Source: JAFAHS01 sp046728175 (lineage in GTDB: Bacteria; Desulfobacterota; Binatia; Binatales; Binataceae). From it: 59,350 bases of DNA. Location: positions 1-59,350 of the forward strand of contig JBKPEA010000090.1 of the NCBI GenBank assembly GCA_046728175.1. The letters are read 5' to 3'. A program made the position numbers and the translations under genes. A model generated the notes under the pieces. The model had not been told where the DNA came from. It worked only from the letters and a program-made list of their open reading frames with translations, and did not search any database. Shown piece after piece: positions 34,775 through 42,418 of the stretch (position 1 is the stretch's first letter; every line of letters starts with the position of its first letter).

Positions 34775-34810
34775 AAAAACAAAAAAACCATGTGGAACTC
34801 CACATGGTTT
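34775..34810 (-). terminator. Strong intrinsic terminator or attenuator between rplT and pheS
   Basis: On the minus strand an 11-bp perfect stem (AAACCATGTGG with its complement, 4-base loop) runs into TTTTTTT, G, TTTTT. It begins about 30 bases after the rplT stop and ends 40 bases before the pheS ATG. It would end the infC-rpmI-rplT transcript or, if conditionally read through, control pheST. In E. coli an attenuator controls pheST from the same position. No upstream Phe-rich leader peptide is seen here. Confidence 0.85.
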
Positions 34811-34839
34811 CTTGGTGCGTGCCCCCAAACGGCGCGGCT

Positions 34840-35205
34840 TCAGGCTGCTTTGAGGCCGAGCGCGTTCTTGGCGGCGCGCACCAGTTCGGTAAACAATCCG
34901 TCACGATCCTTGGCAAGCGCCGCGAGCTGTTTGCGATCGACCGCCACGCCCGCCTTCTTGAGCCCGTCCATCAGCTTGCTGTAGGAAATGCCATGCTCGC
35001 GCGCCAGCGCGTTGATTCTCTGGACCCACAGGGCGCGAAATACCCGCTTCTTCTGCTTGCGATCGCGATAGGCGTAGGTCAACCCCTTCTCGAAGGTGCT
35101 GCGAGCCTGACGATACAGCTTGCGCCCCCCGACGAACCCGGAGGCGAGCTTCAGTTGGCGTTTGTGGCGGCGGCGGGTCTTGGGGCCACCCTTGGCGCGA
35201 GGCAT
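34840..35205 (-). CDS. rplT: 50S ribosomal protein L20
   Basis: A 121-residue basic rRNA-binding protein required early in 50S assembly. PRAKGGPKTRRRHKRQLKLA starts the extended N-terminus; GFVGGRKLYRQARSTFEKGL, YRDRKQKKRVFRALWVQRIN and a globular C-terminus follow. ATG 35205 is chosen because MPRAKG is the family start; the open frame upstream has no homology. It follows rpmI by 50 bases. L20 autoregulation is known in E. coli but not testable here. Confidence 0.98.
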   Translation of the reverse strand: MPRAKGGPKTRRRHKRQLKLASGFVGGRKLYRQARSTFEKGLTYAYRDRKQKKRVFRALWVQRINALAREHGISYSKLMDGLKKAGVAVDRKQLAALAKDRDGLFTELVRAAKNALGLKAA

Positions 35206-35255
35206 TTGAGATACATCCTTCCCTGAGATTCCGCGGAGTTGGGCGCTCCGCCGGG

Positions 35256-35453
35256 TTACGCGTAAGGCAGCAAGGTCTTCACGACTTCGCCCTCGGTCTT
35301 CTTGAGAATGCCGGGCATACGCAGGCGCCGCTTGCGGCCGCGATTCTTCGCCCACGCGTGGTGGCGCGAATAGCCCTTCTTGTATTTGACCTTGCCGCCT
35401 TTGGTCACCTTGAAACGCTTGGCGGCTGCGCGGTTGGTTTTGATCTTAGGCAT
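35256..35453 (-). CDS. rpmI: 50S ribosomal protein L35
   Basis: A 65-residue basic protein with PKIKTNRAAAKRFKVTKGGK and the conserved KKGYSRHHAWAKNRGRKRRL block. Its length is normal for L35. It lies between infC, 27 bases upstream, and rplT in the conserved IF3-L35-L20 operon. Confidence 0.98.
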   Translation of the reverse strand: MPKIKTNRAAAKRFKVTKGGKVKYKKGYSRHHAWAKNRGRKRRLRMPGILKKTEGEVVKTLLPYA

Positions 35454-35480
35454 CGGTTCCGTGGTTTGCTTGCAAATTCC

Positions 35481-36017
35481 CTATCGCGGAGTCAGGAGGA
35501 CCGACATGTTCCGGCCTTCCATCCGGGTTCCCCCGTCCGGCTGTGCCACATCCTGCACCTCGAGGAGAACCTTGTCGATGAGAGTGCGCCCCAATTCAGG
35601 ATGGGTTATTTCGCGGCCGCGAAACGAGACCGAGAGCTTAACACGCTGCCCGTCCTCAACAAAGCGTCGGATGTGCTTAACTTTGAAGCCCACGTCGTGC
35701 TCGGCGGTGCGCGCGCCCATCTTGACTTCCTTGATGGTGTGCGCCCCGGAGTGCCGCTTGGAGTCGTGCTGCTTTTTCTTCAGCGAGTACCGATACTTGT
35801 CAAAATCGGTAATGCGGCAGACCGGTGGTTTTGCCGTCGCAGAGACTTCGACCAGGTCAAGACCCCGGCCCTCCGCAGCGCGCAGAGCTTCGGTGACGGG
35901 AAGAATTCCGATTTGCGAGCCGTCCGAATCGATCACCCGAACTTCAGGTGCGCGAATCAGGCGATTGACCCGGATCGCGGGCTCTCTCGATGGGGGGATT
36001 CTAAAATCTCGACGAAT
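35481..36017 (-). CDS. infC: Translation initiation factor IF-3, apparent ATT start
   Basis: IF3 binds the 30S subunit, prevents premature 50S joining and checks the start codon. The 178-residue protein has the N-domain REPAIRVNRLIRAPEVRVID, a linker around ADFDKYRYSLKKKQ-type sequence (here DFDKYRYSLKKKQHDSKR), and the C-domain KVKHIRRFVEDGQRVKLSVS. No ATG, GTG or TTG lies where the protein should begin. ATT 36017 sits six bases after AGGAGG, so translation most likely starts at AUU, as in E. coli infC. There IF3 represses its own rare start. Confidence 0.92.
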   Translation of the reverse strand: MRRDFRIPPSREPAIRVNRLIRAPEVRVIDSDGSQIGILPVTEALRAAEGRGLDLVEVSATAKPPVCRITDFDKYRYSLKKKQHDSKRHSGAHTIKEVKMGARTAEHDVGFKVKHIRRFVEDGQRVKLSVSFRGREITHPELGRTLIDKVLLEVQDVAQPDGGTRMEGRNMSVLLTPR

Positions 36018-36023
36018 ATGACA

Positions 36024-36045
36024 CCTCCTCCGGCTTGTAAGCCGG
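36024..36045 (-). promoter_or_regulatory. infC ribosome site with upstream hairpin
   Basis: On the minus strand the palindrome CCGGCTTACAAGCCGG (36045-36030) directly precedes AGGAGG (36029-36024), which is six bases before the ATT start. The stem (7 complementary bases in each arm) is small and does not mask the Shine-Dalgarno core. It may stabilise an open site or be bound by a regulator. The thrS stop lies just upstream. Confidence 0.6.
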
Positions 36046-36056
36046 ACCCTTATCAA

Positions 36057-38012
36057 TCAGGCCGGCAACGGCTCTTTTCGCATCATTTCTATTAAGTTTT
36101 CAACCGTGAGGGCTTGGCTCTTCTCGCCACGCAGCCTGCGCAACGACACGGTGCGGTCCGCAGCCTCACGCTCCCCTACCACGACCATATATGGGACCTT
36201 GGCGAGCTCCGCCTCTCTTACTTTGAACCCCAACTTTTCGTTACGGATGTCCGACTCCACCCGATAGCCGGCCTTGCGCAGCATGCTGGTCAATTCGACC
36301 GCGTAGGATTCAACCTTCTCGCTGAGCGACAGGACTCGGACTTGCTCCGGCGCAAGCCAGAACGGAAGCACGCCGCCGGTATGCTCGAGCAGCACGCTGA
36401 TGAAGCGCTCCAGCGATCCAAGGATCGCGCGATGGATCATTACCGGGCGCTCTTCCGCACCGCTGCTGGCGGTGTAGGTCAACCCGAAGCGCTCGGGCAG
36501 GAAGTAGTCGAGCTGGATCGTCGCGACCTGCCACTTCCGCTTGAGCGCATCGGGGACGTAGATTTCGATCTTGGGTCCGTAAAACGCCCCTTGCTTGGGG
36601 TTTATCTCGAACGGGATCTCGTTACGATGCATGGCGTTGGCAAGCTTCTCTTCTGCCTCATGCCATTTTGCCTGGGTCCCGAGGTGTTGATCCGGCATCG
36701 TCGCGAGCTTGAACTCGACCTTCTCAAAACCCAGCGTCGAATAAACGTCGCGCACCATCTCGATGTTGCGCGCGAACTCGTCCTCGATTTGATCCTCGCG
36801 GCAGAAGATGTGCGCATCGTCCTGATGCATCAACCTGACCCGGGACAGTCCGTGCAGGACGCCCGAGCGCTCGGCGCGATGCAGCCCCGTGAACTCGGCA
36901 AGCCGAATCGGCAGGTCGCGATACGATCGCTTCTCCGCGCGATACACAAAGGTGTGCCCGGGGCAGTTCATGGGCTTCAGTCCGTATCCACGTCGCCATC
37001 CTTCAGGTCCGGTGTCGACCGTGTGCGCATCGCTGCCCTCTGCCTCCGGGTCTGGCGACAGAAACATGTTCTCGCGGAAGTTGTCCCAGTGACCTGAGGT
37101 GTTGAACATCTGGTTGCGGAAGACCTGGGGCGTGACCACTTCGCGGTAGCCATACCGCCGGTACAGTCGGCGAACGTAGTCGATCAACTCGTTCAGGATG
37201 ATCGTGCCCTTGGGCATGAAGAACGGACAACCAGGCGAGATCGGATCGAAGAAGAACAGCTCCATCTCGCGGCCGATTTTGCGATGGTCCCGGGTGCGCG
37301 CGAGTTCGAGCAGCTTCAGATGCTCGTCCAGCGCCTCCTTCGTTGCGAATGCGGTGCCGTAGATGCGCGAGAGCATCTCGTTGTGCTCATCGCCCTTCCA
37401 GTACGCGCCCGCCACCGAGAGCAGCTTGAACGCGCGCAGGTAGCGCGTCGACGGGACGTGCGGACCGCGGCACAAATCCATCCAGTCGCCTTCCTTATAA
37501 ATCGAGACGACGTCTGACTCCGGAATATTCTCCTCGATGATCTGGACCTTGTACCTCTCGCCCATCGCGTCGAACCTCTCGATCGCCTCGGCGCGGGACA
37601 CTTCAACTCTTTCGATCTTGAAGTCCGCCTTGGCGAGCTCCTTCATCCGGGCCTCGATCTTCGGCAGGTCCTCGAGCGTAAACGGCGTCTTGGGCGCAAA
37701 GTCGTAGTAGAACCCGTCCTCGATCACCGGGCCGATCGTTACCTGGGTTCCCGGATAGAGCTGCTGGACCGCCATCGCCATCAGATGCGCCGTCGAATGG
37801 CGGATGACGTCGAGTCCGACCCGGCTGTCTGCCAAGACCGGCTCCACGGTCGCATCGGACTCAAGCGCGCGGCTAAGGTCGACGACCTTGTCGTTCACCT
37901 TGGCCGCCACCAGATCTTTGCTGGGGATGCCGTTCAGCACCTCGCGGACATGCGTGCCGCGAGCGACAGTTCGGCGTTCTCCGTTAACCGAAACGCTCAG
38001 TTCGGAACTCAT
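36057..38012 (-). CDS. thrS: Threonine-tRNA ligase
   Basis: Charges tRNA-Thr. The 651-residue protein has an N-terminal TGS domain (about 1-65), an editing domain with RHSTAHLMAMAVQQLYPGTQ near 72-91, and a class II core. The core contains zinc-ligand Cys in MNCPGHTFVYR, TGLHRAERSGVLHGLSRVR (motif 2), LMHQDDAHIFC, and RAILGSLERFISVLLEHTGG (motif 3). A C-terminal anticodon-binding domain follows. It is the first protein gene of the thrS-infC-rpmI-rplT row; a tRNA-Val gene lies 86 bases upstream on the same strand. Confidence 0.98.
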   Translation of the reverse strand: MSSELSVSVNGERRTVARGTHVREVLNGIPSKDLVAAKVNDKVVDLSRALESDATVEPVLADSRVGLDVIRHSTAHLMAMAVQQLYPGTQVTIGPVIEDGFYYDFAPKTPFTLEDLPKIEARMKELAKADFKIERVEVSRAEAIERFDAMGERYKVQIIEENIPESDVVSIYKEGDWMDLCRGPHVPSTRYLRAFKLLSVAGAYWKGDEHNEMLSRIYGTAFATKEALDEHLKLLELARTRDHRKIGREMELFFFDPISPGCPFFMPKGTIILNELIDYVRRLYRRYGYREVVTPQVFRNQMFNTSGHWDNFRENMFLSPDPEAEGSDAHTVDTGPEGWRRGYGLKPMNCPGHTFVYRAEKRSYRDLPIRLAEFTGLHRAERSGVLHGLSRVRLMHQDDAHIFCREDQIEDEFARNIEMVRDVYSTLGFEKVEFKLATMPDQHLGTQAKWHEAEEKLANAMHRNEIPFEINPKQGAFYGPKIEIYVPDALKRKWQVATIQLDYFLPERFGLTYTASSGAEERPVMIHRAILGSLERFISVLLEHTGGVLPFWLAPEQVRVLSLSEKVESYAVELTSMLRKAGYRVESDIRNEKLGFKVREAELAKVPYMVVVGEREAADRTVSLRRLRGEKSQALTVENLIEMMRKEPLPA

Positions 38013-38097
38013 TTAAAGAAGGGTAACAGCACGGGGCTACGATGCATCGAGGACATGCCTCAGAGCTAGGCGAGAACGGTCGTGGGCGTGGGCCGAA

Positions 38098-38172
38098 TGG
38101 TAGGCACGGGCGGGTTTGAACCGCCGACCCCTTCCGTGTCAGGGAAGTGCTCTCCCACTGAGCTACGTGCCT
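38098..38172 (-). tRNA. tRNA-Val (anticodon GAC)
   Basis: A complete 72-base cloverleaf plus encoded CCA. The acceptor stem AGGCACG pairs with CGTGCCT (7 bp). The D stem is GCTC/GAGC. The anticodon stem CTTCC/GGAAG holds the loop CTGACAC with anticodon GAC. The variable loop has five bases, and the T stem GGCGG/CCGCC has loop TTCAAAC. The discriminator is A, followed by CCA. GAC reads GUC and GUU valine codons. It lies directly upstream of thrS on the same strand. Confidence 0.97.
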
Positions 38173-38703
38173 CAAATCGGTGGAGTTTGGAAAACCGTCG
38201 CAAGCAACAGCAACCCGTAACAGATATTCCTAGGTCGGGCAACCGAAGTCACTCTCTCGAACACCTTAGGAGGTCGAGGAAACGCACGAACCGAACTCTG
38301 CGCGAGGTTGGGTGTGCTACGCAAGTTCACTCAACGTTGGAGATGCTCCCACGATTCGCCATCACGAGATGCGCAGGCATAGCGAAGAAACGAAAAGGTC
38401 GCGGTTGACCAACTGAAGACGCGTGAAATGGGGCGCGCCCGGACTCGCGCTCGAGATAGAGGCTCCGGCTGCGGGGATGGCGGAGGCCTGACGGGCAAAT
38501 GATCCGTCAGTGCCGAAACCATATCGGTCTTTGACGCGGCGCAACTCCGCATGAAGATTCAGTTGACGACCCCGCGCAGTCGTAGAATAGAGGTTCATGC
38601 GCAATCAGCAGAGACCTAAGCCGCCTCCAGTGGCGGGGCGGCGCAGGAGACGACCTTTGACGCTTTTGCTAGACTGCCGCCGGCACTAGCAGGACCCCCG
38701 TCC
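38173..38703. other. Intergenic region without recognised gene
   Basis: About 530 bases separate the 5' end of the minus-strand tRNA-Val from the plus-strand PerM-like gene. Short open frames in it lack family motifs and start signals. No further tRNA or convincing hairpin was seen. The region should hold divergent promoters for the tRNA-thrS side and the transporter, but none stands out by eye. A small RNA cannot be excluded. Confidence 0.5.
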
Positions 38704-39777
38704 ATGTTCGACCGCGAGCGAATCATCCAGATTTTCTTCTTCGGTTTCCTGGCGCTCATGGCTTATGAGCTGTTCGTCCTGCTCACCCCGTTCCTGACTC
38801 CGATTGCCTGGGCAATCTTGATTGCCTTCGTAATGCATCCGCTACTGGTGGAACTCGATAGGGTCGTCAAGCGGCGCAGCCTGTCCGCGGTCATCCTGAC
38901 CCTGGGGGTCGCGCTGGGCATCATTCTCCCAGCGGTCTGGCTCTCGGGACGCCTCGCCAGCGAAGCGCAGGCTCTTTACACCTATGCGTCGGCCGCCATA
39001 GGCAACAACAGCATCGGACACGCGACCGAATGGATGAGGCATTCGGAGTGGGTAGCGTCCGTGAATCGCCGGCTGGGAAACCGGATCAAGATAGAGGACG
39101 AGGCACCAAAATACGCCCTGCAGGCCGCGCAGGTCGCCAGCGAGTACGTCGGCAAGCATCTCACGAGCGCGGCGCGGAACGCGCTGACTGCAGTCATCGA
39201 TTTCGGAATAATCCTGCTGGTTTTTTTCTACCTGTTGCGCGACGGAGAGAGCTACTACGAGGCGCTCCGCAGGCTCACGCCCCTGCACGAAGAAGACAAG
39301 GAAACCATCTATGAAACGCTGCGCTCCACGCTTTCCTCGGTAATTCGCGGATTGATGCTTACCGCTCTGCTCCAGGGCGTAACTATCGGGCTCGGCCTGC
39401 TGGTATGCGGAGTCCCATACTGGGCATTTCTCGCGCTTCTGTCTGCGGGCGCGGGCTTGCTACCTCTGGGCGGGACCGCGATCGTTTGGCTGCCGGCGGC
39501 AGCCTATCTCGCCTACGCGTCGGGGTTGTTCTGGGGAATAGTGCTAGTGGTGTGGTGTTCGCTGGCAGTCGCGATCATCGACAATTTCGTGAAGCCTCTG
39601 CTGATGAGGTCCGGCACCGGGCTTCCGACCATGGCACTGTTTTTAGGTATCGCCGGGGGGCTGGAGGCGTACGGGCCACTGGGCCTCTTTCTCGGACCGG
39701 CGGTCATGTCGGTGTTCGCCGCGCTGTTGCGCGTATATCAGAAGACGTACGTAGATCGTCGCAGGGAAGCCGCGTAG
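38704..39777 (+). CDS. AI-2E/PerM family transporter
   Basis: A 357-residue inner-membrane protein with about eight predicted helices: paired helices at the N-terminus, a long soluble loop (about 90-160), then helices from 160 onward. The C-terminal signature region includes LPLGGTAIVWLPAAAYLAYA, IDNFVKPLLMRSGTGLPTMA and GLFLGPAVMSVFAALLRVYQ. Members export varied solutes; the AI-2 name derives from one E. coli protein and should not be read as a substrate call. It is convergent with a small membrane protein gene, one base apart. Confidence 0.88.
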   Translation: MFDRERIIQIFFFGFLALMAYELFVLLTPFLTPIAWAILIAFVMHPLLVELDRVVKRRSLSAVILTLGVALGIILPAVWLSGRLASEAQALYTYASAAIGNNSIGHATEWMRHSEWVASVNRRLGNRIKIEDEAPKYALQAAQVASEYVGKHLTSAARNALTAVIDFGIILLVFFYLLRDGESYYEALRRLTPLHEEDKETIYETLRSTLSSVIRGLMLTALLQGVTIGLGLLVCGVPYWAFLALLSAGAGLLPLGGTAIVWLPAAAYLAYASGLFWGIVLVVWCSLAVAIIDNFVKPLLMRSGTGLPTMALFLGIAGGLEAYGPLGLFLGPAVMSVFAALLRVYQKTYVDRRREAA

Positions 39778-39778
39778 G

Positions 39779-40033
39779 TCACTTGTGCGGGCAATCGACC
39801 AGTAGGGGCACGTCCGCCTTCTCTGCAAGCTCGGTCCGTTCGCGAGCCGTGCTCCGCGTCAGCGGGTGACCGACTACCCAGGCTCCCAAGCCGTAGCTCG
39901 CGGCTACGACGATAATCCAGTCCAGCACCACGCCACGACTTAAGCCCAGACTTCGCTTGAGCCACAGGGAAGCGATAATTGCCGCCAGCGCCGTTAGATC
40001 GCCGAGAAACACGGCACCAGCAATCAGTGTCAT
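39779..40033 (-). CDS. Small hypothetical membrane protein
   Basis: An 84-residue protein with two hydrophobic helices (about 4-23 and 37-56) and a polar C-terminal tail containing one Cys near the end. No family is recognised. ATG 40033 has only a weak AGGTG upstream. It is convergent with the PerM-like gene and divergent from the SDR gene. Helix composition and the compact fit between neighbours support a real gene, but this is not certain. Confidence 0.5.
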   Translation of the reverse strand: MTLIAGAVFLGDLTALAAIIASLWLKRSLGLSRGVVLDWIIVVAASYGLGAWVVGHPLTRSTARERTELAEKADVPLLVDCPHK

Positions 40034-40171
40034 TGCAAGGTCGACACCTTCGCTTGCTCCGTGGGTAATTCGCTTGTTGAGGCAAGGCGGGTCTAGTAGC
40101 GTTTCCTCGATAAGAGAGAAGGTTGCTGCAGGTCGTTTCCGTTAGCCGACCTCGGCAGAAAAAGGATTCCC

Positions 40172-40954
40172 ATGAAATACGCTATCGTAACCGGAGGGGC
40201 GCGGGGACTCGGACTGGGGATCGTAACCGCACTCCTCGATGAAAGGGTCGTCGATGAGGTTGCGGTCGTCGACCGGGAGCTGGCTCCCCCTCCTGCGGCC
40301 ATCGCCGGACAGGTCCATGGTTTTCAGGCCGACGTCACGGATGAAAGGTCGGTGCATGACGCAGTCGAAGCAATCACCAAACGCTTCGGTGCTCATCCCG
40401 ACGTGCTGTGCAACAACGCCGGCGGTGGCGAACGCGCGTGGTTTGAGAGCGGACGCCAAAACTCGTGGGATGCGGTCGAAACCTGGCGCAAGTACGTCGA
40501 TCTCAATCTGAACTCGGTCTATATCGTGTGCCGCGAGGTGGTGCCGCGGATGCGCGCGGGCGGCGCGATCTGCAATACGTCGTCAATTGCCGGCATTCTT
40601 CCGAGTCCCTTCCTTGCCGCATACGCTGCCGCGAAAGCCGGGGTGATCTCGTATACGAGGACACTGGCACTGCAGCTCGGCCCGTCCGGCATTCGCGTGA
40701 ATGCGGTCGCCCCGGGCCTCATATATACGCGGGTCTGGGAGAATCTTGGGGCCGCGATGGGCGGCGGAGATTCCAAGGCGCGGGCCACCTTCGATGCGGC
40801 AGTGCACCAGATGGTTCCGCTGGGGCGCGAGCAGACCACGGAAGACATCGGCAGGACCGCGTCGTGGCTGTGCTCCGAGCGCGCCAAGAACGTGACCGGG
40901 CAGATTGTCTCGGTCGACGGTGGTATCACGCTGGGTCGCCCCCCGGGCGAGTAA
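40172..40954 (+). CDS. SDR family NAD(P)-dependent oxidoreductase
   Basis: A 260-residue classical short-chain dehydrogenase/reductase. The cofactor loop TGGARGLGLG lies at about 7-16, with Asp after the second beta strand (VVDRE) suggesting NAD preference. NNAGGG near 90, catalytic Ser in NTSSIAGIL, and YAAAKAG (YxxxK) near 151-157 are also present. The C-terminus has the usual GQIVSVDGGITLG. The substrate is unknown. It precedes the nucleotidyltransferase gene by about 90 bases on the same strand. Confidence 0.92.
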   Translation: MKYAIVTGGARGLGLGIVTALLDERVVDEVAVVDRELAPPPAAIAGQVHGFQADVTDERSVHDAVEAITKRFGAHPDVLCNNAGGGERAWFESGRQNSWDAVETWRKYVDLNLNSVYIVCREVVPRMRAGGAICNTSSIAGILPSPFLAAYAAAKAGVISYTRTLALQLGPSGIRVNAVAPGLIYTRVWENLGAAMGGGDSKARATFDAAVHQMVPLGREQTTEDIGRTASWLCSERAKNVTGQIVSVDGGITLGRPPGE

Positions 40955-41046
40955 AGATTTCCGCCCGCTTTGAGCGCCCGCTTCCGGGCGGCGTCCACTT
41001 CAGGACGTATGGCGCGCCTGCTTCGCCCGGCTATAAAATTCCGGTG

Positions 41047-42399
41047 ATGGATTCGAAGGGTGCGGAAAAAGAGCGCAAAGCGCTCGCGATCGCTCGTCGC
41101 CTGCGCGAAACAGGCTTCGCGGCCTTTTTCGCGGGCGGATGTGTGCGCGATCGAATCCTGGGCGTGGCTCCCAAGGATTACGACATCGCGACCGACGCCC
41201 GCCCCGAGGTGGTTCAGTCGCTGTTCGACAATACCGTCGCGGTCGGCGCGGCATTCGGGGTCATCATGGTGGTTGTCGATGGTGACCCGTTCGAGGTGAC
41301 CACGTTTCGCGCCGAAGCCCCTTACCTCGACGGGCGGCGACCCTCCGCGATTCGCTTTGGCACCCTGGAAGAGGATGCCCTTCGCCGCGACTTCACGATC
41401 GGCGGCATGTACTACGAGCCGACCGAAGAGCGGTTCATCGACCTCGTCGGAGGGATGCACGACCTGCGCGCCGGCATCGTCCGCGCGATTGGCAATCCCT
41501 ACGACCGTTTCGCGGAGGATCACCTGCGGATTCTTCGTGCGGCGCGCTTTGCAGCGCGCCTGGACTTTGCGATCGATGGCGCCACCTGGGTGGCGATGAA
41601 GCGTGCCGCTCCGATGATCAAAACGATCGCCGCCGAACGAGTCGGCGAGGAAATGGTCATGCTGATGACCGAGGGCGGAGCCGCGCGCGGCATCGACATC
41701 ATGCGCGAGTGCGGGTTGCTCGGAGCGCTGGTTCCGGAGGTGCTGGAGATGGTCGGATGCACCCAGCCGGAGAACTTCCATCCCGAGGGTGACGTCTACC
41801 GCCATACGCGGCTTGCCCTCTCGATGCTGCCGCCCGGGTGCAGCGAGACGGTCGCGTTCGGAATTCTGCTGCATGATATCGCCAAGCCTCAGTGCCGCGC
41901 GGTCGCGACAGATGGCAAGGTCACCTTCTACGGACACACCGACCGGGGCGCCGAAATGGCAGCTGAGATCATGGCGCGGCTCCGGCGCTCGCGCTTCGTT
42001 CAGGAGCGGGTCGCCTATCTGGTGCGCAATCACCTGCGTCTCTGCATGGCGCCTCGAATGCGCCCCTCGACGCTCAAGCGGATGCTCGCCGAAGATGGTT
42101 TCGCTGAGCTGATGCAGGTGGCTTTTCTCGACGCGTTCGCATCCTCATCGTACCTGGGCTTCTGGCACTTCTGCCGACGCACAATGAACAGCATGACGCT
42201 GGCGGAGATTCGACCGACACGGCTCATCGGCGGTAATGATCTGATCGGACTCGGCTTCGAGCCCGGCCCGCGCTTCAAAGCGATCCTCAAAGAAGTCGAG
42301 GATCTGCAGCTCGATGGCACGCTGGTGAGCCGCGAACAGGCCGTCGAGTATGTATTGAACCACTACGCTCCCTCGGGCAATTCTCCCCACGCCGCCTGA
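41047..42399 (+). CDS. CCA-adding/poly(A) polymerase-type nucleotidyltransferase with HD domain
   Basis: A 450-residue class II polymerase-beta-fold enzyme. The head domain contains FFAGGCVRDRILGVAPKDYD and DIATDA with the metal-binding DYD, then VTTFRAEAPYLDGRRP and RRDFTIGGMYYEP. The neck has DRFAEDHLRILRAARFAARL. An HD-type domain follows with HTRLAL and LLHDIAKPQC. CCA addition to tRNA and 3' polyadenylation share these motifs and cannot be separated reliably. ATG 41047 is chosen because the homology starts there. The ABC ATPase gene starts 20 bases downstream. The only tRNA gene seen nearby encodes its own CCA. Confidence 0.9.
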   Translation: MDSKGAEKERKALAIARRLRETGFAAFFAGGCVRDRILGVAPKDYDIATDARPEVVQSLFDNTVAVGAAFGVIMVVVDGDPFEVTTFRAEAPYLDGRRPSAIRFGTLEEDALRRDFTIGGMYYEPTEERFIDLVGGMHDLRAGIVRAIGNPYDRFAEDHLRILRAARFAARLDFAIDGATWVAMKRAAPMIKTIAAERVGEEMVMLMTEGGAARGIDIMRECGLLGALVPEVLEMVGCTQPENFHPEGDVYRHTRLALSMLPPGCSETVAFGILLHDIAKPQCRAVATDGKVTFYGHTDRGAEMAAEIMARLRRSRFVQERVAYLVRNHLRLCMAPRMRPSTLKRMLAEDGFAELMQVAFLDAFASSSYLGFWHFCRRTMNSMTLAEIRPTRLIGGNDLIGLGFEPGPRFKAILKEVEDLQLDGTLVSREQAVEYVLNHYAPSGNSPHAA

Positions 42400-42418
42400 T
42401 ATAACCCCGTCTCACACG

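Noticed and set aside
34502..34828. Phe-containing peptide (HGFFVFPQF) read through the rplT-pheS hairpin as a pheM-like leader
   Set aside because: The Phe codons come from the terminator's own T run, downstream of the stem, so they cannot sense tRNA-Phe before it folds.
40519..42033. 504-codon minus-strand frame opposite the nucleotidyltransferase
   Set aside because: The plus strand carries full CCA/poly(A) polymerase motifs; the reverse frame is compositional.
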